The notes below the pieces were generated by a model. It saw only the letters and a program-made list of their open reading frames with translations. It was not told where the DNA came from and did not search any database. Made by a program: the position numbers and the translations under genes. Positions 26,548-35,149 of a stretch of DNA of 64,000 bases are shown in pieces (position 1 is the stretch's first letter; each line of letters opens with the position of its first letter). The stretch is from Epibacterium sp. Ofav1-8 (lineage in GTDB: Bacteria > Pseudomonadota > Alphaproteobacteria > Rhodobacterales > Rhodobacteraceae), in assembly GCF_022348185.1 (NCBI RefSeq), contig NZ_JAKRFD010000007.1, forward strand, positions 62,001 to 126,000, in the 5' to 3' direction.

Positions 26548-27761
26548 ACATGGACCTCTTCACGGGGGAGTTGCAGCGCCAGCGCGATGGCGGCGCATTT
26601 GATGAGACAAGGAAGAACCGCATACCCGAGGGTGAGGGTCGTGAGCGCGGCCTCGGAGTTTTCGGCACCGGGGCGGTAGCCGCTCAGTTCCAGCAGCGGC
26701 AGCAGCAGGATGGCGGCGCTCGCCAAGGCAAGTTTCGCGGCAAAGGACCACAGCCCGAAGGCACGCCCTGCCTGGAGCCCTGCGCGGTCCAGAGCGCCTG
26801 CAAAGAGTGCGGGCAGGATCACCATATCCGCACCCAGGGCCGCGCCGGAGCCGAGACAGATCAGGGCAAAGCCGACCGCGGCCCCCGCAGGCAGCAGCGC
26901 GGCGCCGATAAAGGCAAGGATCGCCAGGCACATCGCAAGGATTAGGGTCCGCGCGGCGCCGTTCCGCGTCGCAGCGCGGGTCCAGAAGGGGACAGAAAGA
27001 CCTGCCGCCACAAAGAACAGGATCAGGAACGGCCCCGCCAGATCCGGCAGCCCAAGCCGGTCTTCGACAAAGAACAGAAACAGCGTCGAGGTGATCGCCA
27101 CCGGCAATGCGTTGACAAACGCCAGCGCCAAAAGGCCCAGCCCGCCAGAGGCCCGCAGCTCTGCAAGCGACAGTGGAGACTGCGCAGGCGCCGAGACACG
27201 CCACAGCGGTCGACTGACCCAGAGCGCGATCAGGCACACACCGGCCAGCACTCCGCCAAAGGCCGCATAGCCGCTGCCCGTGGCCCCCAGCATCACAAGC
27301 ACCGCGGGCGCGCTGGCCGCAAGGATGATGCCACCCAATGTGCCCGCCTCGCGGTAGCCGGCCAGATGGATCAGCCCATCGGTTTGTGCGGCAAGGGCCG
27401 CGCTTTGGCCGTAAAACAGAATGGTTCCAAGGCTATAGGAGGTGAACACCAGCACAAGGGCCGCGATGAACCACCATAAGCCGCCGCCGTCGGGGCGCAG
27501 CGTGTAGAGCATCACAAATCCCAGCGCCATTCCCAGGGCGGCAGAGGTTGCAAAGGCGGTTTTTTTGTCCGGGTAGCGATCCACCAGCCAGCCCAATGCG
27601 GGATCTTGCGCAAAATCCATCACCCGGATGGCTGCAAGGATCACGCCAAGGGTTGCAAGGCTCATCCGCAGTTCGCCGGTCGCGTAGCGCGGCAAATGGA
27701 TATAGAGCGGCAGCCCCGCCGCAGCCAGCATCAGCGCATATGTGCTGACCCGCCAGTGCAT
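26544..27761 (-). CDS. MFS transporter
   Basis: 405 residues, about twelve membrane segments, resembling GPH/MelB-like members of the major facilitator superfamily (DFAQDPALGWLVDRYPDKK corresponds to the 2-3 loop motif). The ATG at 27761 has GAG five bases upstream; a GTG at 27767 overlapping the preceding stop is the alternative. It is embedded in the sigma-E operon between the chalcone-isomerase-like and DUF3833 genes, all overlapping. The cargo is unknown; a lipid or lipid-derived metabolite would fit the neighbours. Confidence 0.83.
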   Translation of the reverse strand: MHWRVSTYALMLAAAGLPLYIHLPRYATGELRMSLATLGVILAAIRVMDFAQDPALGWLVDRYPDKKTAFATSAALGMALGFVMLYTLRPDGGGLWWFIAALVLVFTSYSLGTILFYGQSAALAAQTDGLIHLAGYREAGTLGGIILAASAPAVLVMLGATGSGYAAFGGVLAGVCLIALWVSRPLWRVSAPAQSPLSLAELRASGGLGLLALAFVNALPVAITSTLFLFFVEDRLGLPDLAGPFLILFFVAAGLSVPFWTRAATRNGAARTLILAMCLAILAFIGAALLPAGAAVGFALICLGSGAALGADMVILPALFAGALDRAGLQAGRAFGLWSFAAKLALASAAILLLPLLELSGYRPGAENSEAALTTLTLGYAVLPCLIKCAAIALALQLPREEVHV

Positions 27762-27763
27762 GT

Positions 27764-28306
27764 TCACTCGCCCCGCAACTGTGCCGACAGGCGCGCGGAA
27801 CGGCTGTTGGGGGACAGCCAGATGCCGAGGAACCGCCTGCGCAGATCAGGGTGCGACACCCGGCAGGTGCGTTGGCCATTGAGGCGCATTTCCACCGTAT
27901 CCGGATCGGTCGCGATGGCCACGTAACTATCACCCTGTTGGACAGGGCGGTAACAAGTGGCCAGTTTTTGCAACATCTCGGGCAGGTCGGGCTGCGTGCC
28001 CTCGATGCGTTGCAATTCCTTCTGCGTGCCTTGCAGGAGTTCCTGATTGGAAAAGCTGCGCGCGTAGTCCAGGCGCAGCGACAGAGGCTGATCCCAGCTG
28101 AACCGCTGCGCGCCTTCTGTATGAAGCGTCGCCGTGTAGACCTCGAACCCCAGAAAACGCAGTGTGGCCTGACCCAGTTGCACCGGCGCCTTGAGGCCGG
28201 TGGCGCTGGAGCTTGCCAATAAGGGCGGCGCCAGCGACAGGGCGGCCAGCAGCGACAGCCCCGCGATCAGCGAGAGGACAGTTGCAAGGCCGGTTTCAGG
28301 TCGCAT
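27764..28306 (-). CDS. Chalcone isomerase-like (CHI-fold) secreted protein
   Basis: 180 residues with an N-terminal signal or anchor (about 8-32). The body, LRFLGFEVYTATLHTEG, LRLDYARSFSNQELLQGTQKEL and CRPVQQGDSYVAIATDPDTVEMRLNGQ in segments, fits the bacterial chalcone-isomerase-like family. Members share the plant chalcone isomerase fold but are ancestral, non-flavonoid proteins, and some relatives bind fatty acids. In this operon a fatty-acid-binding or lipid-handling role in the periplasm is plausible. It overlaps the methyltransferase gene by eleven bases. Confidence 0.75.
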   Translation of the reverse strand: MRPETGLATVLSLIAGLSLLAALSLAPPLLASSSATGLKAPVQLGQATLRFLGFEVYTATLHTEGAQRFSWDQPLSLRLDYARSFSNQELLQGTQKELQRIEGTQPDLPEMLQKLATCYRPVQQGDSYVAIATDPDTVEMRLNGQRTCRVSHPDLRRRFLGIWLSPNSRSARLSAQLRGE

Positions 28307-29456
28307 GGGTCAGCTCCACCTGCACCACATCGGTCTGGCGGGTCTCAAAGGATGCCGCGCAAATCTGCAGGTAGAACTGCCAGTTGCGCAGGAACCCCTG
28401 ATCGTAACCCAGGCCCATCACCTTGTCCGAGGCCGCACTCAGGCGCTCTGACCACATCCGGCAGGTGCGGGCATAGTCCTGACCAAAGCCAAAGTTGTCG
28501 GTGACCTTCAGCCCCGCCCTGGCGGCGTGATGCGCGATCATGGCATCCGACAACAGCATGCCGCCGGGAAAGGTATATTGCCGGATATAGTCCGATCCCT
28601 TGCGGTAGATGTCGAAATAGGCATCCGGCACGGTGATTGCCTGCACCACGGCCCGACCGCCCTCGGCCAGACGGTCCTTCAGCATCTCGAAATACTGCGG
28701 CCAGTACCGTTCGCCCACGGCTTCGATCATCTCGATCGAGACGATGCCGTCGAATTTGCCCTTGGTATCGCGATAGTCACAGAGCTGGATTTCCGCGCGC
28801 CCATCAAGGCGTGCATCGGCAAACCCGTGTTGGCTCGGGGAAATGGTGATGCCGGTCACGTGGCGTCCGCGATCAGCAGCTCGCTCTGCAAACCCGCCCC
28901 AGCCACAGCCGACCTCCAGAATGCGTTCGGCATCGCTGGCGCGGTTCAGGATGCGGTCGTATTTGCGGTATTGCGCATCCTCCAACGTCTTGTCGCCGGG
29001 GGCAAACAGGGCCGAGGAATAGGTCATGCTTTCATCGAGCCAGAGCTGGTAGAACTCATTGCCGACGTCATAATGCGCCTTGATATTGCGGCTGGCCCCG
29101 GCGCGGGAATTGGCGCGCAGGATGCGGTCCACGAGGCGAAACTTCAGCGTGGCAAGGCGGCTCGGGTAGGCAAAGGCCTCAAGATAGTCGAGGTTCAGGA
29201 GCGCCACTTGCGTCACGGCCTCGATCGACGGTGTGTCCCACAGCCCGGCCACATAGGTTTCGCCCAGCCCGATGTCCCCGCGAGAGGCCAGTGCGGTCAC
29301 CACGCCCCAGTCGTTGATCTGCATCTCGGCCGCAGGTTCACCCTGGCCAAAATCATGCACTTCGCCTTCGGGGGTGATCAGCCGCAGGCTGCCCCGTCGG
29401 ATCCGTGCGCAACTGTCGAGAAAATCGCGTTTCACGCGGTTGGTAATGAACAGCAT
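28296..29456 (-). CDS. Cyclopropane-fatty-acid-synthase-family methyltransferase
   Basis: 386 residues, start at 29456 (TGATG overlap with the upstream stop). The family core is present: AHYDVGNEFYQLWLDESMTY, then the S-adenosylmethionine loop ILEVGCGWGGFAE, and YIRQYTFPGGMLLSD. These enzymes methylate the double bond of phospholipid acyl chains in the membrane. In R. sphaeroides a homologue regulated by RpoE makes methylated and furan fatty acids, which quench singlet oxygen; the partners DUF1365 and FAD oxidoreductase just upstream support this over plain cyclopropane synthesis. Confidence 0.88.
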   Translation of the reverse strand: MLFITNRVKRDFLDSCARIRRGSLRLITPEGEVHDFGQGEPAAEMQINDWGVVTALASRGDIGLGETYVAGLWDTPSIEAVTQVALLNLDYLEAFAYPSRLATLKFRLVDRILRANSRAGASRNIKAHYDVGNEFYQLWLDESMTYSSALFAPGDKTLEDAQYRKYDRILNRASDAERILEVGCGWGGFAERAADRGRHVTGITISPSQHGFADARLDGRAEIQLCDYRDTKGKFDGIVSIEMIEAVGERYWPQYFEMLKDRLAEGGRAVVQAITVPDAYFDIYRKGSDYIRQYTFPGGMLLSDAMIAHHAARAGLKVTDNFGFGQDYARTCRMWSERLSAASDKVMGLGYDQGFLRNWQFYLQICAASFETRQTDVVQVELTHAT

Positions 29457-30229
29457 CAGCTTACCTCCTGTTCGGGCGGAAGCGGGCGTCTTCTGTAGCG
29501 CGCGCCCTTGAGTTTGAGTTTCAGGGCCTGCCAATAGATCAGCGCAACAGTGCGCAGCGCGCCGAGCGGGCGGCGCAGGCTGGCTTTGATCAGGCGGGCG
29601 TTGTTCAGGTTGTGTACATCGCCCACCAAAGTGGCGATCACGCCTTCCGCGCCGTTTTCATGGGCGATGCGGATGGCGATCCGTGACTTCGTTATATCAA
29701 AGGTAAACCGATACGCGCCCGCGACCTCCTGAAAGGGCGAGACGTGAAAGATTTTCTGCGCGGTCAGGCAGGTTTTGGCCGTGATCGGCGTGAAATCCGG
29801 CTGCGCGCAGAGATAACTGTGACGGTCCCCGAAGGTGTTTGAGACCTCTGCGATCACCGCGCGCAGGTCATCGCCGTCATAGGCAAGCCAAAAGCTCACG
29901 GGGTTGAAAATATAGCCAAGGAAGCTCGGTTGCGTCAGCAGCAGGATGGTTAGGTCGTCCGGGGCAAGCCCTGCGCCTTCAAAGACCTCTTTCGCCCACG
30001 TCAGCCCGCGTCCCTGTTTTGGGGCGCCGCCGTGATTGCGATCCATGACGGAGGCAAGATTCCAGCGGTTGCGCGAAAACAGCAGTGGCCCCCGCGTCGA
30101 GTTTGGGTCGAGCAGCACATAGTCCACCCCGTAGCGAAAGGCATTTTGGATGCCGCCACGTCGCGCATGGGTGGTGGTGCCCGCCAGATAGTGCGGCCAG
30201 CGCGGGGTATGGTCGCCGGGCGTGCTCAT
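29456..30229 (-). CDS. DUF1365 family protein
   Basis: 257 residues without signal or membrane helix. Typical DUF1365 features are the basic N-terminal region (THARRGGIQNAFRYGVDYVLLD), FLGYIFNPVSFWLAYDG, NTFGDRHSYL and the C-terminal HVSPF. The family almost always sits between an FAD-dependent oxidoreductase and a CFA-synthase-like methyltransferase, as here. Its role in fatty-acid modification is accepted from context, but the reaction is not established to my knowledge. It overlaps both neighbours. Confidence 0.87.
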   Translation of the reverse strand: MSTPGDHTPRWPHYLAGTTTHARRGGIQNAFRYGVDYVLLDPNSTRGPLLFSRNRWNLASVMDRNHGGAPKQGRGLTWAKEVFEGAGLAPDDLTILLLTQPSFLGYIFNPVSFWLAYDGDDLRAVIAEVSNTFGDRHSYLCAQPDFTPITAKTCLTAQKIFHVSPFQEVAGAYRFTFDITKSRIAIRIAHENGAEGVIATLVGDVHNLNNARLIKASLRRPLGALRTVALIYWQALKLKLKGARYRRRPLPPEQEVS

Positions 30230-31536
30230 GCGAGCAGCTCTGCCGCGTCGCGATTGCTGTGATAGCGGGCGTCGATGCTGCGCGCGACGCGTACTGCGCT
30301 GGCAAAGCCGTCCTCATGGAAACCGTGGCGCAGATAGGCCCCCGCAAACCATGTGTGGTTCTGCCCCTGCATCGCCTGTACCGCCCCCTGTGCCCGGATC
30401 GCGGCGCGATCAAACACCGGGTGGCGAAAGGTCTTGTCGTCATAGATCAGCTGCGGGTTTACGTCCTGCACCGGGTTGAGAGAGACAAACAGCGGATCGT
30501 TTTCCGGCAGGTTCTGCAAGCGGTTCATCCAATAGGTGACGCCGATCGCCGGGCGGTTGTCACGCTGATCCGCCTTGTAGACCCAGGACGACCAGCAGGC
30601 GCGGCGGCGGGGCATCTGGCCCGCATCCCGGTGCAGGATCATGTGATTGTCCTGATAACGCATCACCCCGAGAGTGGCCTGTTCCTGGGGCGTGGGGCGG
30701 GCCAGCAGGCGCAGGGTATCATCCGAATGGCAGGCAAAGATCACCTCGTCAAAACCCTCAGCCTGCCCATCCGGCAGGCGCAGGGTGACGCCATCCTCAG
30801 TGCGCTCGACCGATTGCACCGGGCAGGCTGCGCGCAGATCCACGCCGATCTTTTGCAGATGTTGGGTCAGGCGGCGGACATATTCGCGGCTGCCGCCTTT
30901 GACCGTCCACCATTGATGCTGACCCGAGGCCGAAAGCAGCGCGTGGTTGCGAAAGAACCGCACCAAAGAGCGTGCCGGGAATTCGCGGATCTCTTCGGGT
31001 GGGGTGGACCAGATCGCGCCGCATATGGGCATCAGGTAATAGCGCTGGAACCAGTCCCCCAGAGACAGTTCCTGCACCATCTCGCCAATGGTGGTGCTGT
31101 CATCATGGGCCACGCCCTCGGCGCGGGCGTTGAAGCGCAGAATGTCGCGCACCATGCCAAAAAATGCGGGCCGGCCAAGGTTGCGGCGCTGACCAAACAG
31201 TGCGGCGATGTCCTTCAGCCCATATTCCACGGCCCCGTTCTGGATTGTTGCACCAAAGGACATGTCACTGCGCACCACCGGCACATCCAGCGCGTTGAAC
31301 ATGCGCGTCAGATGCGGGTAGTTCACATAGTTGAACACGATGAACCCGGTATCCACCGGCTGATCGCCGCGAATGCCTGCCGTCACCGTGCGTGCATGCC
31401 CGCCAAGCCGCGCGGAGGCCTCAAACAGGGTCACATCATGACGTGGACCAAGGAGCCATGCGGCAGCCAGACCGGATATGCCACCGCCGACAATGGCGAT
31501 CCGGCGGCGCTGAGAGGGCAGGGCATCAAATGACAT
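30226..31536 (-). CDS. NAD(P)/FAD-dependent oxidoreductase of the fatty-acid-modification operon
   Basis: 436 residues, an amine-oxidase-like flavoprotein: dinucleotide motif IAIVGGGISGLAAAWLL, then LFEASARLGGHARTV, and near the C-terminus HTWFAGAYLRHGFHEDG. It is probably the flavin-dependent acyl-chain desaturase/oxidase step acting with the methyltransferase, as for the furan-fatty-acid genes of R. sphaeroides (inference from gene order). The ATG at 31536 has GGAG five bases upstream; a start at 31557 would add seven residues. It is the first gene of the eight-gene operon and faces rpoE across a 246-bp spacer. Confidence 0.85.
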   Translation of the reverse strand: MSFDALPSQRRRIAIVGGGISGLAAAWLLGPRHDVTLFEASARLGGHARTVTAGIRGDQPVDTGFIVFNYVNYPHLTRMFNALDVPVVRSDMSFGATIQNGAVEYGLKDIAALFGQRRNLGRPAFFGMVRDILRFNARAEGVAHDDSTTIGEMVQELSLGDWFQRYYLMPICGAIWSTPPEEIREFPARSLVRFFRNHALLSASGQHQWWTVKGGSREYVRRLTQHLQKIGVDLRAACPVQSVERTEDGVTLRLPDGQAEGFDEVIFACHSDDTLRLLARPTPQEQATLGVMRYQDNHMILHRDAGQMPRRRACWSSWVYKADQRDNRPAIGVTYWMNRLQNLPENDPLFVSLNPVQDVNPQLIYDDKTFRHPVFDRAAIRAQGAVQAMQGQNHTWFAGAYLRHGFHEDGFASAVRVARSIDARYHSNRDAAELLA

Positions 31537-31558
31537 GTATTCTCCATCGGTTTTCATA

Positions 31559-31589
31559 AGCTTACGAGGCGACGGGCGAGAACGGATCA
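31559..31589 (-). promoter_or_regulatory. Predicted sigma-E (RpoE) promoter of the eight-gene operon
   Basis: Reading leftward, TGATCC (31589-31584) is followed after 19 bases by TAAGCT (31564-31559). This fits the RpoE consensus of R. sphaeroides as I recall it (TGATCC, 17-19 bases, TAAG). It lies 23 bases before the FAD oxidoreductase start, so transcription would begin very near the gene. Confidence 0.75.
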
Positions 31590-31646
31590 AAAAAGTGGAA
31601 ATTCCCGAGACAATGACGGGTTTTTGCGATCCAGCGGCATTTTTTG

Positions 31647-31676
31647 TGATCCACCGGTCCCAACGCTGCGTACCCC
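31647..31676 (+). promoter_or_regulatory. Predicted autoregulatory sigma-E promoter of rpoE-chrR
   Basis: Reading rightward, TGATCC (31647-31652) is followed after 18 bases by TACCCC (31671-31676). The -35 element is perfect and the -10 keeps only the first two bases of TAAG, so it should be the weaker of the two divergent promoters. It is about 107 bases before the rpoE start codon. Confidence 0.6.
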
Positions 31677-31782
31677 GATCATGTTTGAAGCTCCTGCCGT
31701 TCTCTGCGATGACAGCCTTGAAGACCCCGTCGCGCCCGCTAGGGTGAGCGGGGGCGCAGGCAGTTGCCGGGAGAGCGACAGA

Positions 31783-32340
31783 GTGACAGGTGAGGCATAT
31801 TCCGAGACGACGGTCTGGATGCTGGCAGTGCGGGATCAGCGCGACAAGGTGGCCTTTGGTCGCCTGTTTGATCACTTTGCACCGCGGCTCAAAGGCGTCA
31901 TTTGCCGCTCGGGGCTGCCGCCTGCGCAGGCGGAAGACATTGTGCAGGACGTGATGCTCACGGTCTGGCGCAAGGCGCATATGTTTGACCCCGGTCGCGC
32001 GCAGGTCTCTGCGTGGATCTACCAGATCGCCCGTAACCGGCAAATCGACATATTGCGCAAGGAAAAGCGACCGGTGCCGGAAGAACTGAAGCCGGTCGAG
32101 GATACAGAGGAAGACGCGTCACAGGTGGTGGCGCTGGAACAGGAAACGCAGGCTTTGCGCGCGGCGCTCAAGACGCTGAAACCCGCGCAGCGCGAAATGG
32201 TGGAACGCGCCTATCTGGGCGAGCTGACCCATGCGGAGATCAAGGCCGAGACCGGCCTGCCGCTGGGCACCATCAAATCGCGCATCCGGCTGGGGCTGGA
32301 GAAGCTGCGTCACGAGTTGAAGGGAACGGAACGCACATGA
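31783..32340 (+). CDS. rpoE: ECF sigma factor RpoE (ChrR-controlled, singlet-oxygen response)
   Basis: 185 residues from a GTG at 31783 with GGGAG upstream, close to the 182 residues I recall for R. sphaeroides RpoE; longer in-frame starts (31624, 31681) overlap the promoter. Region 2 includes AFGRLFDHFAPRLKG, EDIVQDVMLTVWRKA and WIYQIARNRQIDIL. Region 4 is PAQREMVERAYLGELTHAEI followed by GLPLGTIKSRIRLGLEKL. It directs transcription of photo-oxidative stress genes, probably including the divergent operon and itself. It overlaps chrR by four bases, so sigma and anti-sigma are made together. Confidence 0.92.
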   Translation: MTGEAYSETTVWMLAVRDQRDKVAFGRLFDHFAPRLKGVICRSGLPPAQAEDIVQDVMLTVWRKAHMFDPGRAQVSAWIYQIARNRQIDILRKEKRPVPEELKPVEDTEEDASQVVALEQETQALRAALKTLKPAQREMVERAYLGELTHAEIKAETGLPLGTIKSRIRLGLEKLRHELKGTERT

Positions 32341-32972
32341 CGGGCATTACGCACCACATCCCTGATGAGTTGCTGATCGCCTATGCGGCAGGCAACCTGC
32401 CAAAGGCTTTTTCGCTGGTGGTGGCCGCGCATGTGTCCATGTGCGACGAGTGCCGCGCTCGGCTCGGCGCGCATGAGGCTCTGGGCGGCGCGCTGCTGGA
32501 TGACATGCCGGCGACGGATGTGTCGTCGGACCTGAAGGGGCGGCTGTTCGATGCCCTGGACGATCCGATCTCGGTCGAGCAACGCTATGATCGTGCGGGT
32601 ATTTTCCCGGCGCCTGTCATGGAGGCACTGGGCGGTCTGCCGCCGAAATGGTCCCCGCTGGGGCTGGGTGTGCGGCAGATGATCCTGGATCATGACCGCA
32701 GCGGCAGCGTGCGGTTGCTGTATATCCCCGGCGGCCAAGGGGTGCCGGATCATGGCCACAATGGCCTGGAGCTGACGCTGGTCTTGCAGGGCGCCTTTCG
32801 CGACGAGACCGGGCGCTTCGGGGTGGGGGATCTCGAGATCGCCGATGGCGATCTCGAGCATGAACCGATTGCCGAGGTTGGTCCCGCCTGCATTTGCCTG
32901 GCGGCGACGGATGCATCGCTGCGGTTCCGGTCGCTTGTCCCCCGGCTGCTTCAACCTCTTTTCCGGATCTGA
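32337..32972 (+). CDS. chrR: ChrR-family zinc anti-sigma factor
   Basis: 211 residues in two domains. The N-terminal anti-sigma domain (about 1-85) binds zinc: His6/His7, His32, Cys36 and Cys39 in AAHVSMCDEC. The C-terminal cupin domain (about 110-195) carries the metal ligands in HGHNGLELTLVLQGAF and a later His. In R. sphaeroides ChrR holds RpoE inactive and is degraded after singlet oxygen or organic peroxide. Co-transcription and ATGA overlap with rpoE, and the full set of expected ligands, make the assignment strong. The end overlaps the convergent YjhX-like gene by 22 bases. Confidence 0.93.
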   Translation: MTGITHHIPDELLIAYAAGNLPKAFSLVVAAHVSMCDECRARLGAHEALGGALLDDMPATDVSSDLKGRLFDALDDPISVEQRYDRAGIFPAPVMEALGGLPPKWSPLGLGVRQMILDHDRSGSVRLLYIPGGQGVPDHGHNGLELTLVLQGAFRDETGRFGVGDLEIADGDLEHEPIAEVGPACICLAATDASLRFRSLVPRLLQPLFRI

Positions 32973-33223
32973 TTGTCCAATTGTGCCCGCACGGTCTGCC
33001 GCCCTTTTTGCGAGATCTGATAGGGGCTTGAGAACCGGCTCTGGATCAGTCGCTTGCGTCTGAGGCTTTGAAAGATTTCCAGCGTGCAATTGGACAGGAT
33101 CATCCCGTCGTGGGTGTAGCAGGTCACCGAGGTGATCCGGCCGTTGGCCGCGCGTTCATAGAGGACACGACCGCCCTGTGCCAGCGCGTGCAGCACGCGC
33201 TGTTCGTTCTTCGAGATATTCAT
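32951..33223 (-). CDS. YjhX/TopAI-like small protein (UPF0386)
   Basis: 90 residues from the ATG at 33223. It aligns by eye along its whole length with E. coli YjhX: MNISKNEQRVLHALAQGGRV, then ITSVTCYTHDGMILSNCTLE, and the C-terminal YQISQKGRQTVRAQLDNQ. E. coli YjhX (TopAI) is a topoisomerase I inhibitor paired with the GNAT-type antitoxin YjhQ. No antitoxin-like gene is adjacent here, so toxicity is doubtful; many alphaproteobacteria carry solitary copies. It converges on chrR and overlaps its 3' end by 22 bases. Confidence 0.85.
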   Translation of the reverse strand: MNISKNEQRVLHALAQGGRVLYERAANGRITSVTCYTHDGMILSNCTLEIFQSLRRKRLIQSRFSSPYQISQKGRQTVRAQLDNQIRKRG

Positions 33224-33406
33224 TGGATATTGCCTGTGATTGAACCATGTCAAACCGGCACGCGCACGCCAAACGGCCGCGCTTGCGCGGGGGGACAGGT
33301 TTCGGGACTGCCGAACCTGTCACTGCGTGGTTGCAATCTCCAACATCAACAATTCCATTGTCTGAATGGACGGGTGCCTGTGCTTACCACGCTCGCAGGA
33401 TGGAAT

Positions 33407-35149
33407 TCAATCACGGTTCGTGATCCAGCGGCACTGATAAGGCGCAAGTGTGATTTCCAGATCGCCCCTGAATGCATCGCCCGACAGCAGGTCGTGCCAG
33501 GTTTCGCCTTCGATCAGGTTCAGCGCGCCCGGCGGCAAGCTGACGCTGTCACCGCTGACATTGTGCAGGGCAAAGATCGATTGCGCGCGATCCAGAGACT
33601 GGCGCCAGAGCGCAAAGACCCGATCATCCAGATGCAGCGTGAATTGCGTGGCGTTGGGGTGGAACGCCGCCTGTTCTGCCCTGATTTTCAAGCGCGACGA
33701 CAACGCCGAGAACACCTGCGCCTGATCCGTTTCGGGATCGGCCAATCGCCGGGTCAGCTCCGGGTAGTCCCAGCGGTGGCGGTTGATCGCCCGGTTCATG
33801 CCCCGGCGCGCCACGGCGGCGTGATCGTTGGCGGTTGCCAGCAGCGCATGAATGTAGAAGGCAGGAATTCCCTCCAGGCTCATCGGGATGGTTTGCGAGC
33901 AGACAAACCGCGCGATCTTTTGGTCGTCCGCGCCCCGCAGCGTCCGGGTCATGGCATCAAAGAAGGTGCAGTTCACCTCGTAGGGGGCCTCACCACCTCC
34001 CGGCAGCGAGCGCATGGACACCAGCCCGCCGCTTTCCCTGACGCAGGCGATCATACCGTCGATCTCCTGTTGTGGCAGAACCCCCTCGGCGGGGCGCATG
34101 CCGATGCCGTCATGGCTGGCGGTAAAGTTCAGATAGGCACAGCCCAGCGGGGCAGGGGGCATTGCACGCGCCCATTTCAGCAGAAAACGCGCCGACCCGG
34201 CCAGCATCGCATGCAGGATCAGCGGCGGCAGCGGGAAGTTGTAGACAACATGCGCCTCGTTGCGGTTGCCGAAATAACTCAGGTTCTCGGTCCGCGGGAC
34301 ATTGGTTTCGGTCAACACCACCACGGTTTCGGTCGCGTAATCCGCCAACAGCCGCAAGAGCTGCACGATCGCATGCGTCTCCGGCAGGTGGATGGAGGAG
34401 GTTCCGGCCCGTTTCCAGATGAAGGCCACCGCATCAAGCCGGATGATCCGCACCCCCTGGTCGATGTGCAGGCGGATGATCCGCAGGATTTCCAGCAGCA
34501 CGTCCGGGTTTTCGAAATTCAGATCCACCTGATCGTGGCTGAAAGTGCACCAGACATGCTTGGGTCCGTTTGCCGTATCGACCAGTTGCAACAGCGGCGT
34601 GGTTCTGGGGCGCACCACATCCGAGAGGTCGTCATCGGGACTGGCCTCATAGAAAAAACGATCATAGGGCGCCTGGCCCTGGCGGTAGGCGTTGAACCAG
34701 GGGCTCTGTGACGACACATGATTGAGCACCATGTCCGACATCAGGTGAAAGGCCTCGCCGATCCGTCGAATGTCGGCCCAATCCCCCAGTTCCGGGTTGA
34801 CCTTGCGATAGTCGGTGACCGCAAACCCGTCGTCAGAGGTATAGGGAAAGAACGGCAGGATATGCACGCCGTCCACCACGCCCTGCATATGGGTGAGCAG
34901 GAAGTCATGCAGCAGGTCCAGCGGCTTGTGCGTGCCGTCGATCAGCGTGTTGCCGTAGGTGATCATCAGCGCATCGCGCTCCGACCAGAGCGTATTTCCG
35001 GGCACCCGCGGCCGTTTGCGCCGGTGTGTGCCATCCGGCCAGAAGGCCTCCACGACCTGCGAACCGAGGATTTCGCAATCGACGTCCGGGTAGATCCTGG
35101 TCAGGAGCCGCGACAGGCGGGCTCCGAAAGATGCGCTTCCTTGCGCCAT
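33407..35149 (-). CDS. GH13 sucrose-phosphorylase-like enzyme, probable glucosylglycerate phosphorylase
   Basis: 580 residues from the ATG at 35149 (GAGGGAG upstream; a GTG at 35167 is an alternative). It belongs to the GH13_18 sucrose-phosphorylase group: early strand GVHILPFFPYTSDDGFAVTDY, nucleophile Asp239 in IIRLDAVAF, acid/base Glu281 in LTETN, stabiliser Asp347 in TASHDGIG. Members act on sucrose, glucosylglycerol or glucosylglycerate and conserve the bond energy as glucose-1-phosphate. The nearby transferase and phosphatase for glucosylglycerate favour that substrate. Cytoplasmic. Sucrose phosphorylase itself cannot be excluded. Confidence 0.8.
   Translation of the reverse strand: MAQGSASFGARLSRLLTRIYPDVDCEILGSQVVEAFWPDGTHRRKRPRVPGNTLWSERDALMITYGNTLIDGTHKPLDLLHDFLLTHMQGVVDGVHILPFFPYTSDDGFAVTDYRKVNPELGDWADIRRIGEAFHLMSDMVLNHVSSQSPWFNAYRQGQAPYDRFFYEASPDDDLSDVVRPRTTPLLQLVDTANGPKHVWCTFSHDQVDLNFENPDVLLEILRIIRLHIDQGVRIIRLDAVAFIWKRAGTSSIHLPETHAIVQLLRLLADYATETVVVLTETNVPRTENLSYFGNRNEAHVVYNFPLPPLILHAMLAGSARFLLKWARAMPPAPLGCAYLNFTASHDGIGMRPAEGVLPQQEIDGMIACVRESGGLVSMRSLPGGGEAPYEVNCTFFDAMTRTLRGADDQKIARFVCSQTIPMSLEGIPAFYIHALLATANDHAAVARRGMNRAINRHRWDYPELTRRLADPETDQAQVFSALSSRLKIRAEQAAFHPNATQFTLHLDDRVFALWRQSLDRAQSIFALHNVSGDSVSLPPGALNLIEGETWHDLLSGDAFRGDLEITLAPYQCRWITNRD

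Noticed and set aside
33068-34711. Plus-strand frame opposite the GH13 gene
   Set aside because: The minus strand encodes a complete GH13 enzyme with all three catalytic acids.
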